Origin: Gimesia sp. | GTDB taxonomy: Bacteria > Planctomycetota > Planctomycetia > Planctomycetales > Planctomycetaceae | DNA: 64,000 bases | Direction of reading: 5' to 3' | Assembly: GCA_002706765.1 (NCBI GenBank) | Contig: PAJV01000058.1 | Span: 124,001-188,000 of the forward strand | Part shown: one piece after another, positions 45,901-57,900 of the stretch | Position numbering within the stretch: position 1 is the stretch's first letter | Layout: each line of letters starts with the position of its first letter | The notes under the pieces: generated by a model | What the model saw: the letters and a program-made list of their open reading frames with translations, nothing else | Told to the model about the DNA's origin: nothing | The model's database searches: none | Made by a program: the position numbers and the translations under genes

Positions 45901-48900
45901 AATGAAATTACTGGCCTCGTTCGTCAAAGTGACGATCAGTTCGCCATCAACACCGACAGTAAACGATGAACTCAGATCAAACCAGGCAACACCATCTTCG
46001 ATGAAACTGGATGGTGCTACGCTCTGATCTACATCAATAATCGCACCACCGTTAATAGAATAAGGGGCATCTGTCACACGATTATAGAGTTGAGACCATG
46101 TCGTAGAGACCCGATAGTTCCCTTCTGCCAGCCCGGTAAAGGTCCAGGTGGCAGTTTCCGTTGGCGGTGCTGGAGTATTGCCCGGATCATTGGGAACAGC
46201 CGCGGAGATATCTCCTTCGTAACCGTTAGATCCTGCATTCACCCCGGTTGAAAAATCCACAAAGCCAGGTGCTGAAAAGTCCGAATCTCCATTGTCGATG
46301 ATAACCACGTTGGAAACCTGACCATCCAGCAGAATATTGAAAGTCGATTCATCCACGTCATCCGTATCGAATGAGAAGATACCGGAACGGTCACCAAAGC
46401 TGTCCGACCCCATGGTAATGGTGAAGGAAATGGTAGAGCCGATTCCAATCGCCTGTGCTGTCAGATCCGTGGTATAACCGGCGGGCAATGAAATGTTGCT
46501 GATATTCAGTACGGCTGAGCCATTATTGGTAATTTCAAACGTACGCACCACATCGGTCAGCAGTTCGGTCGGGCCAAACTGAATTCCGTCTGGATGACCG
46601 TCTACAATCAGCGCCGGCGGAGCCAGAGCATCGGTTACATCAACCAGTTCAATCTCCGGTCCGTCAGAAACCCGTTCAATCCGAATCGCGTCAGCGGTAA
46701 TACGCCCGTTGGCCAGATTCGTCAGCATCACAGTCAGCGTTCTGCTGCTCACAGAGAATGTCCCGAGGATTTCCCAGGTTGTGCCATCTGCTGAATAATC
46801 ATCCGGAGTCACCTGCTGATCTACATCGAATGTCCCCAGGTCAAAGGCTGTGCCGCCAATCTCGGTTCGGGCTCCGTCATAGACAGTAAACGGTGCATCT
46901 GTAGCAGCAAACGGATTCGATGATTCGGGCCACGTGACGGAAACACGGTAGACACCAGGAGTCAGGCCAAAGAATTCCCAGAATGCCTGGGCAGGGCCGT
47001 TACCAATCGGATTAAAACCAGAAACCGAATGAATGTCGTCATCAAATCCGACTCCATTCGTGATTGCTAAGTTCTCCGGATTGTAAGGCCAGTCTCCGGT
47101 AATTGTGAATCCCGGATCTCCGTTATCTACGATGAAGGCGGGATTATCTTCAAAAGGTGTGATATTTTCGAAGTTCAGGTACTGGACTGTTCCCACGCCA
47201 TCCGCAGTCAGAGAGAAACCGGTATCGATTACTTCCTGTCCCTTGGCATCGAAGTCCAGCACGTCTGTTCCTCCCTGCCCGTCTGCAGAACGCAGAACCG
47301 GTGGTCCGTCAATCGGGTAGTTGCCATCCTGGGAGAGTGGATCGATATAGATATAATCGTCGAACTGGCTGCCGACCACATTTTCCATGAAACTGGGATT
47401 GGTGTCCGGCTGTTCGGGCTGGATCTGTCGCAATTCGACGGTATTGCCGCCAAACACATCCTGAGGCGTGTTGATAATATCCACGTCAAACGTGATACCA
47501 GCACTGGCAAAACGGAAGTCGATGGTGTCGTTGCCGTGAATGTCAGTAATCACATCGGCACTGCCACCGGCTCCCGGTTCCATCAGGAACACATCGTTGC
47601 CGCCATTGCCGCTTCCACCTTCCAGGATACCACCACCTGCGTCAAAGCCACCCCCATCCAGGATGTCACTGCCGAGGCCGTCACCCAGGATGTTGTTGTC
47701 GTTGTCGCCGGTGATATTGTCATCGCCATTACCACCGAAGACATTTTCGATGCTGTTGTCATCGTCACCGCCACCAGTGCCGGCTACCAGACCACCACCA
47801 ATATTGGTTGCAGTTCCTGCAAACAGGTTGACTGTGACGCCGGTAACGTAGTCACGGTAATCCAGGCTGTCATTTCCCAGACCCCCGTTCAAAGTTCCAG
47901 ACAAACCATCTCCGGCACTAAGGTCGAAGCGATCGTCCTGTGAACCACCAATCAGGTTCTGGAAGCTGGTGAAGTTCAGACGTTCTTCTGCTCCACTGGC
48001 AGTCGTATCGGCTCCGGTTGTCGGACGACCGCTGCTCAGCGGCAGACGATCAGCAATCAACATTCCCCCATCGAGAGTGGTGATCCCCCAGTAGTTATTC
48101 AAGTCCGGTCCCTGCAGAGTATCACTGCCGGTTGTACCGATCAGATTGTCGATATTGTTAAAGCCAAGGCTGGCGGGACCGGTTCCGAGAATACTGCCAT
48201 TGTCTTCACGTCCCTGGAACCCGTCAGAACTGCCAAGACCGGTCAGAACTACATTCACAACCGGAGTGTAGCCGCTGTAATCAATCGTATCATTTCCATT
48301 CCCGCCGTTGATGAAGCCTCGCAGCACATAGCTGTCCACGAAAATGAACTCGTCATTTCCATTATGCCCCAACAGGCGGGTATCAACGCCAACGGGCGTA
48401 TCACCCTGCAGGAAGAAATCATCGCTTCCCTGGAAACCGTTGATCGTCACGATACCCAGATCTTCCTGTGCTCCCAGGTTGACGTCGATCACATCGTTAC
48501 CGGCAGTAGTCATCAGATCCAGATTGTCAATCAAAGAAAACGTCACATCGATACCAGCGGAACTGCTGAGACCGTCTACGGTTGTAGAAGTGACTTCAAT
48601 CGTGTCACCGCTGCCATCGCCGGTATCCACGATCTCCAGAAGATCGCTTCCGTCCTGGCCGTTCACTGTGATGGCGGCAAAGATATTATCGACGGTATTT
48701 GCACCATCAAACAACTGGAACCGATCATTACCCAGTCCACCCAGCATGGTGACATTCGTAACCGTGCCGGCAGGCGTGGATCGCACTCGGATCCGATCAT
48801 TGGAATTATCGGTTCCCGAGATATCACCGGCATTCAAAACAATATCGGTCAGAGTGGTTGTAGAGTCCAGGCCGATCAGGTCCAGCACATCAGCGCCCAT

Positions 48901-51900
48901 TCCGGAAAGAACCTGCAGGTCACTGAAGCCTTCGAAAAGTACATTGGTAAATTGCATATTACCAACAATTTGCGAGATTCCGTCTCCAGCATTCCCGTCA
49001 TCGTTAATGGCAATCTGGTTCGTGAGTGAATTGGAAGAGGAATCCACCCGCAATTCACCGGCAGCAGTCCCACTGAAGCCCACACCTTCCAGACGGGCGA
49101 ACGACAGCCCCAGGTCAATATCGGTGCCTCCGATGGTAGAAGAAGTGATATTACCACTGCCCGCACCATCCATAGTATCCGTGAAGTAAGCGACATCGTG
49201 AGCTGTTGCAAAGATCACATTAACAGAGTCTATACCTGCACCACCATCGTAGTGAATCGTAATGTCATCCACTGTATAGGCTGGCGGATAGGTTGCATCC
49301 AGATAGGTATTCGCAGAGGCATTCAGATGCGAACCAGCAGACCCGGTCACTGCCGGAGCGGCCACCTGGAAGAAAGGCAGATCGCCGTTCGCATTTTCTT
49401 CGATGTTCAAGGTCTCGTCATCGGTAGACCCCACTACAGTAAAGGACAGTATATTGGCTTGAGCTCCTGTAAAGAAGTTGTCGTTGTTGATATCCAATAT
49501 CAGGTCTGTACCTGAGTTATCTACCGTCGCATCAATCGTATTACCGTTTCCATCCTGGAATCCGGACTGGAACATATCCAGTACCAGATGATAAGACCCG
49601 GCACTCGTATTGACATTTTCAATACTAGAATAATTCACGGCCAGTTCCGTATCGGGGGCCAGGAAGCTGAATGCTCCTGAACCGGCATCAACTCCCAGAG
49701 TCAGAACCGGTGCTGAAACCAGACCACTGAAGTCCAGGTTGAGCACATCACCGGGAACAGTAGGTAGCGTTGGATCGCCCCCGTTGATCGTAATCGGTGA
49801 ATCTTGTGTCGGCAGAATGTTGAATGTATCGTTGTCGTCTCCACCGTTGATCGTGGTGAGTGTGGCGTCTACATTGCCCAGCAGATCAACGGTAGCTCCC
49901 GTGCCATCGGTAATCGGATCAACGTTGATCTCAATGGTGGTCGCAGCTCGCACGGTGCCCGTCAGTGACAACAAGAAGTCATCACCAGAGTTCAGCACGA
50001 CATCAGCTGTCGTTGATTCAACAGTCACGCCGGCATTGATCGTCAGGTCATCCCCGGCACCAGCTGCATCGGTGGATGTCAAAGTAACGGTCCCGGCTGC
50101 GGTCACATTACTGTCAACGGTCAGCGGGCTGGCAGTTGTAATCGAGACAGCGCCATTGGTGGAAGTCACACCAGACAGCGGCGCGACATCACTAATCAAC
50201 AGGGCTCCCGTATTGCTGATGACGACATCATTATCAGTAGTAATCGCAGCCAGCGTTCCGACAGCGGTCTCAATGTCTTCGTCCCCTGTAGAAGTACCAA
50301 TGCCGTCCAAAGCACTGATCGACAACTGCCCCCCGCTGATCAGAGCGGTTTCTGCAACGGTGTTATCAACAATAGATCCACTGCTCGAGTCAATCGTAAT
50401 GATACCACCGGCACTTTGCAGGTCAGCCAGGCTGATATTATCAGTTGCGGTCACATTCAGAGCACCACCCTGGGCATTGACCACGGAACCTTCTGTTTGA
50501 ACAAAGGCACCACCGCCGGTGGTGTCACTGTCGGCTGTCAACGTCACCACTGCTGCAGAATTCGTATCAACCACAGAAGCGGCATTCAGATTCAGATTGT
50601 TTTCTGCCAGCAGGTCAATGGCTCCGCCGTTGGTTTCTACCGTACTGTTGACATCAATATCTCCCTGTGCGTCCACGAGGATCGTAGCAGCTGCTCCGGT
50701 CGCTTCAATAATGTCATCGACTGTCAGCGTACCGCCTGTCACCAGTGAAATATTATCGAGCGCCGTAATACCAGCCAGGGTATCAACAGTGCCAACCGTA
50801 AACCCGGTGGAACTTTCAATGAAAATATCACCAGCCGCTGTTTCTGCGGACACTGTTCCGACAGCCAGATCGATATCATCGGCCCCGGTAGCACCAATGC
50901 CCGTCGCAGCCCGCAGGGCCACGGTATCAGCGGTGATTAATGCTGCTTCGGATCCACTGATATCGGTAATCGCACCGGCAGAAGTCGTCACCTGGACTTC
51001 ACCACTGGTATTCACATTCGCCAGTTCGATGTCATTGGCTGCATCAATGTCAATCAGACCGGTGCCACTGCTGGTGACAGTGGAAGTGTCCGTCAGAGTC
51101 ACAGCTCCAGCTGAATCAATGCCGATCGCGAAGGTGCTGTTGTTGGAAATAATCGACAGGGCATTCAGAACAAAATCCCCACCGGTATTCTGCAGCAACA
51201 GATCACCGCCGGTTGCCGTGATATTTTCCGTCACTGTCATCGTGTCGGTCGAAGTAATCGTGGAAGAACCACCAACGGTCACTCCGTTAATCCCGCCCGC
51301 AAAACCGATATTGATGGCCCCCGTGTTATCAACATAGAGGCTCCCGGTCACATTTGCTTCCAGGCTGTCTACGGCCAGTTCGACTTCTGTTCCCGAGGCA
51401 CCGACGTCACCGGTTGCCCGCAGATCTGCGTTGGTGGCCGTCACCAGGCTGGTTCCGCTGATCGAACCGTTCGTCGCATTCATGGAGACATTTCCACTTG
51501 TCGTAATTGCAGCATTCAATGCAATGCTGCCAGCGGTAATGTCTAAGTTCCCTGTTCCCACATTGGTCGGATTCGTCAGAAATGTAACCGTATCATTGGT
51601 GCCGGCGATCACTGTCAGATTTGCTGTAAAACCAGCATCGACACCTTCGATGTTAATAGTATCCGCACCATCACCAATCGGAATGACGAGCGCATTTTCC
51701 GTATAAATGGTCACCGTACCTGTGGGATTAACAAAGTTGACTGATTCTCCCAGTGTAGAATCGATCAGCGTTTCCCCAACAGTAACATAATTTGAAAGCG
51801 TGATGGTTTCATCAGCAGCTGCGGTGAAACTGAAAGTACGATCGGTAGCAACGATCTGGTCATCAATCGGCTCTAACCCAGTATAAGTGATCGTCGCTTG

Positions 51901-54900
51901 TGATTCCCCATCCAGGAAAATGCTACCATCACTGGCACTCGTGAAAACATGCCCTACCGAGTTGACAGCTCCCGTGCGCTCAAGAATGAGCTCGTCATTT
52001 CCACCGGTTCCGCCTCTGAATTCGATCTGAATGTCCGTAGTATGATCGATAGTGTCTAGATCAATGGTCAAAGTATCGTTCTGGCCATCTTCACCGTGAA
52101 TTACCAGAGGACCGTTTATGGCAGCTACGGGAAATGTCGAGATGATCGTACCAGAAACGGTTTCGCTGAGAACAAAATTCCCTCCCACGATTTCCAGCGT
52201 GTACTGGTCTGCGGCGCCGTTGTTGGGTACTGTGATTTCCGGCGTGGAGTCGACCATATGAATCACAACATCGTTTCCGTCACCACCCAAATAGGTCAGG
52301 TAGGCATTTAACCCGCTACCCAGGAAATTTGTGAACACATGACCTTCAGGGTAGCCAACGAACTCTCCAGAAACCGGGTTGACTCCATTATTCTGAATTA
52401 AAGTAAACCGATCACCATCAGCGGGATTGAACCCATCAATCAGGTTCAGGTCCGCACCATTTAATGTCACGTCACCATTCACAACAATCTGATCAAATCC
52501 GGAACCAGCTGTTGTACCGTTGATTTCGATATCAAGTGCGTCATCACCATTTAAAATCAGATCACCGTTAATCACCACCTGACCGGGACTGGTGCCCGGG
52601 TGCAGGGAGACAGCCTTGCTGCCTGCGTCAACGTTGCCCGCGTAGCTTCCCGTGAGAATACGAACGGACTCTCCTCCCGCTGCATCGTCGATTGCCGGCT
52701 GAATAGCCATACCGGGTCCGACATAATAATCGGTCGAGGAAATCTCTTGAACCACGGCACTTAACGGATTCACTGCTTCTGCCGCAACTTTGGCAACAGC
52801 ATCGAAGGGATCTACGAAGTACCATTCGCCCTGGGGCAACCCAGACGTATCAAAGTCGGTGGAGACCGCATCGAGGCCGATTTCATCCACAAAATTCGCA
52901 AGGTTGGGGACCGAACCCTCGCCCTGGCGCTGGACCGGAATTGTTACGTTATTCAGCGAAAATGACTCGTTACCAGTGAGGATCAGGTTGATGTCGGGTG
53001 CATTTCCCGGTCCGCCAGGCAGCCCGGTAACCGAATCCGTCATCCCCGAGTCATCATTTGTCAGGTCGACCAGTTGAAATCCGATATCAACATTCGTCAG
53101 GTTGACAGCACCATCAATAGTGACATCCTGCTGCCCGCCGAACCGAACGAATGCTCCCCCTCCGAAGTTAAACGACTGAGTTAAAGCCGAAATGCCGACT
53201 TCTGCATTGGTAATGCTGACATTGTCGACCGAGAATGAAGTGGGCCCCTGAAACGCAACAATTCCGTACTCAACCGTGTCGGCAGAAAAGTCTTCGATCG
53301 TCACTCCCTCTGCATCAACAATTCGAATGCCGTCCTGGCTCGTGCCGAAGCCAATATCGAGAGGTGTGTACGCCCCGTCCGGATCCACACCGAAGGTAGT
53401 AACGTTTCTGATAACCGAATCATTGGAACCGTTCAACTCGATCCCACCGGTGACGTAATTCTGGAAAACCACATCTTCGATCGTAGTGCGATCCGCAGTG
53501 GACATGAAGATACGCGAGTAAGATTGGCCGGTGTTGGAATCCAGATTCTTGAAGCCGTCGACGAAGATGTTCTGGATGGTCACATCAGTCGCGGTGATGT
53601 TAATGACGTGGTTGCTCGCCTGGCCGCCCGCACTGACAGGAGCATAGACCGTTCCAACTCCCGGGTCTTCGTCCGCACCGGCACCGATCAGCGTCACCGA
53701 CTTGTTAATGTTTATTCCGTTGCCGCCTGCTGCGCCCGCTTCTGTGTATTCTCCGGCGGCAATATTGACCGTTCCCCCAGCATCCACACTGTCAATCGCT
53801 TCCTGAATCCGCCCTACCCCCCCTGTTTGTGCACCTAACGTAGTGACATTGAGTATGGAGAAATCACCCTGAAAACCTGCCAGCCCCACGTTTGTGTCTG
53901 CACCGTCATTCAAGAATGAAGTGAAGTCGACCATGAGTGGTGTGCCGCCATCTGCGTCTTCCATTAACGCTGCAATACTACTTTCGCTGGTGGTTCCCCA
54001 CCAGTTTCCCGAGGCATCGACTGCGGTTGTCTGGTCACCGAAATGTCGAATCGCTTTGGCATCGCCGCGAACGCCGCCATCGAGAAATGTGTTATTGTTG
54101 ATGTGAATCGTAGATGCATCGATCCCCGATCCTCCATCGGGGAGACGCAATCGGATCCCGTGAGTCGGCTCGGCAGCACCGGCGACATCGTTGTAGTGGA
54201 TTACGTTATTCTCGATTGTCACGTTCTCTGAAACAGTCGTGCCGTACTGTCCTCCCCAGAGCTCGAATGCCTGCCCAAAGAAACCAGGGCTGGCTTCGAT
54301 GTTCTGGAATGTGTTGCCGACGATTTCACCACCAATTGTTCCAACCTGAAAACCAGTGAAGGTATTCCCATCGAAAGTGTTTTCTCGGATCTGAATATTA
54401 CCAGCAGCGCCCATGTTCATCCCGACGCCGCCTGTAAACTCGTTCTGTTCGACGACAGCGTCATTGATCGTGCCGCCGTTTTGGAAGATTCCCCCCGTCG
54501 TTCCAGCGAAGTGGTTTCCGACAATGTGCATTCTCTCGAAAGAACCGCCTCCACCGACCACCAACGCATTTCCGTCTCCCGTGAACTGAAAGAGGTTTTG
54601 TTCGACTGTCAAATCATCAAACGAACCGGATTGCAACTGGATGCCACCTTGAACCCCCGGAATATTTGTGTTGTTGAAAATGTTGTTGGCAATGGTCAAG
54701 TTATCCGCACTTGCGAAGCTATCGATCACACGTCCGCCGTTTCCTTCGAAGGAAAAACCGTCGATTGTGACATCGTTCGCAGTCGGCTGAATCGCATAAA
54801 AACCATTATGGTCAATAATACTTTCGGCTGCTCGGGCCATGCCATTCGGGTCGATACCTGCATTAGCTCCGAGCAAATCGACCGACTTGTTCAATGAGAT

Positions 54901-57900
54901 CAGCCCGCTATAAGTACCGGCGGCGACATTAATGGTCGCGCCTGAGGCAGCCAGATCAATGGCGTCCTGAATCTCGGCGCCACCAGCAGAACCTTCAATA
55001 TTTACGGTGGTCACATTTCCTGAAATACTGGCGGAATTTAAATCTCCATCCAGAGTAACTGTTGTGCCATCGAAGACGATACTATCTGCTGCTACCGAAA
55101 AGCCATTATCGAGATCGAACGTTTCCGCATTAAACTGGATCGATTTCCCCGCAGCCAGTGAAACAGAAGCATCGACATTGATTGTATCAGTTTCATCGTC
55201 GCCATTGATGATAATGTTGGCACTGTAGTCGGCAGCGAGAGAAATGATGTTGATGGTATCTGCACCAGTCCCGGCATTGATAGTCAACGTTCCCGTAGGG
55301 TTGATAAAGTCAGTCATTTCTCCGAGAGAAGAATCGACTCGGGTCTGTCCACCGCCCAGATCAGAGATCTCGATGGTCTCAGCGCCCCCGGTATAAGTCA
55401 ACGTCACGTTTGTGGCGTTAACGGTGGATGTAACCGGCTCCAGACCGGTATAGGAAATGAAATCTGAGCCTGAGTTATTCAGCCTGATGCTTCCGGTACT
55501 GGGATCCACATAGAGAAACTCCATGGAATCCAGGTTGCCACCAACCAGTTCTAAAGTATCATGTCCACCAGCCCCACCATTAAAGATTATCTGGAGATCT
55601 GTCGTTTCATCGATACCGGTCATATCGATCGTCAATGTATCGTTCTCACCAGCTTCGCCATTGATGACCAGTGCGCCACCCAAAGCAGCAAGGTGATAAT
55701 TGGAAATTATATTCCCTGAACCCACTTCAGTAATAACGACGTTACTGCCGATGATCTGCAGGGTATATTCATCCGCAGCACCATCATTGGGGATCGTCAC
55801 AACAGGACTGGGGATCTCAGTATAAATCGCAACATCATTACCATCTCCGCCTGAATAAGTCAGAAAAGCAGAAAGCCCGGCGACTCCGAGAAAATCGGTA
55901 AACTCATGCCCTTCAGGATATCCATTAAAGGTTCCAGTAACAGGATTAGGTCCATCATTTTTGATCAGGATAAACGATTCTGCAATCCCTGGGGTATGAC
56001 CATCAATCAGGTTCAGCGTCGCACCACCCAGTGCCAAATCTCCGTTGACGACAAACTGGTCGTATTGTGTTCCAGCAATTGTTCCATTGACTTCGATATC
56101 AACAATGTCGTTGCCGTCCAGTTTCAGATCACCATCAATGACCACCTGCCCCGGACCGCTGCCGGGGACCAGCTTCACACTTTTATCAATACCCGTTGCT
56201 GTGGCATCTACGTTACCTGCATAGGTTCCACTGGCGATATTGATCGTCCCACCAGAAGTTACCGCAACAATGGCTTCCTGAATCCGGCTCAAAGGCCCGG
56301 TCTGTTCCCCCAGGGCGGTTACATTCACGACGCTGAAATCACCCTGAAATCCAGCGGTTCCACCATCTGTATCCGTGCTGTTATCCAGGTAGGAAGAGAA
56401 ATCAACCCCTGGAGTCATCAAGGCAGCAATCGCTGTTTCATCGGTGATCCCCCACCAGTTGCCCGAAGCATTGACTGTCGCGCCGAACCCACTGACGACC
56501 CCCAGGCTATTTCCTGCCACTGAGTTGTTGTTGATATTCAGCTGGGCACCAGGTGTCAGTCCGCCGGGAAGCCCATTCAGTGTGTCAAAAACACTGACGG
56601 CTGCGTCAAAACCGGTAATCGTATTGTTGGTCACGTTGATCAGCGCTGTTGCAGAGATCGGTCCCATGTCTGCATTGTTGGTGTCGACGTAGAGAGCGGA
56701 TGTCTGAACGCCCGCAGTATTACTGTCAGACAGAGTATTTCTGCTCACAGTGATATTGTCAGAGCCGCCCATCAAGCGGATACCAAACACATTGTTTGCA
56801 CCACCTGAGGTGGAACCAATGAAGTCAATGGTATTGTCACTGATCACTACAGGAGCGTGGCTGGAACCGGAGTGCAGTGAAACGTCAATCCGTCCCCAGT
56901 TGGCAGTGAGATCTCCGACGTCACTGGTAATGGTATTCCCTGAAATCGTGACCCCCTGTTCCAGAGGTACTCCGCTACTGTTGAGCTGAATCGTTGGCTT
57001 GTCAGCACCGGAAAAATCGTTGTCGGTAATGAAGATATTACCAAAGTCAGTGCCGGAACCATTGTATTTGTTGTTCAATACGATGTCACGGAAGTTGTCA
57101 GTAAACGTGTTATCGCTGAATGTGGAATCGCGCAGTTCTTCAGCATAGATACCAACATTGGTGATGTTGCGAATCTGTGAATTGGTCACTTGAAGATCGC
57201 TCAGGTGACCACCTGTCGCATCACTTTTGCTGGCTTCGTTGATGGCACTTGACAGGCCATTAAAATCAGTGTTATCGACATAAATCCCAGCAGCGACTGC
57301 AGTCGTGGCCATGCGGATGCCGGTACCGCTCGTCCCTACGAAGAAACTGTTTGTAACACTGAGATTCGTTAAAACGGCATCATTGTGTATCTCAATACCA
57401 TACGTACTGATATCGCTGAAACGGACGTTATCAACCTGTAAGTTGTCGACAGCAGAATTAACGCGAATCCCCTGTGATGCGTTAAGCATTTGAAGATTCA
57501 TATCCTCAAAGCTCACATCATCGGCAGTCACGGTAAACAGATTACCGGTGCCACCAACAAAAGTGTCAGCTGTCCCTGCACCGTCCAAAGTCACTGATTT
57601 ATCAACATTCACATTCTCATTATATGTACCCGCGGCAATATGAATGGTTGCCCCTGATGCAGCCAGATCAATCGCTTCCTGAATCCGCCCCACTCCGCCT
57701 GTTTGTGCACCTAACGTAGTGACATTGAGTGTGGAGAAATCACCCTGAAAACCAGCGGTTCCATCTTCCGTATCTGTGCCGATATTCAGGTAAGAAGTGA
57801 AGTCGACCTTCGAAGCGTTGCCATCATCACCGTCGCTCTTCATGGAATTAGCGATTGTTGTTGCGTCCGTGATGCCCCACCAGTTGCCGGAGGCATCAAC

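Noticed and set aside
47536-51706. Several plus-strand frames of 90-280 codons opposite the giant gene
   Set aside because: They are rich in Ser, Pro, Val and Thr, the expected by-product of the repetitive minus-strand coding sequence, and have no starts or domains of their own.
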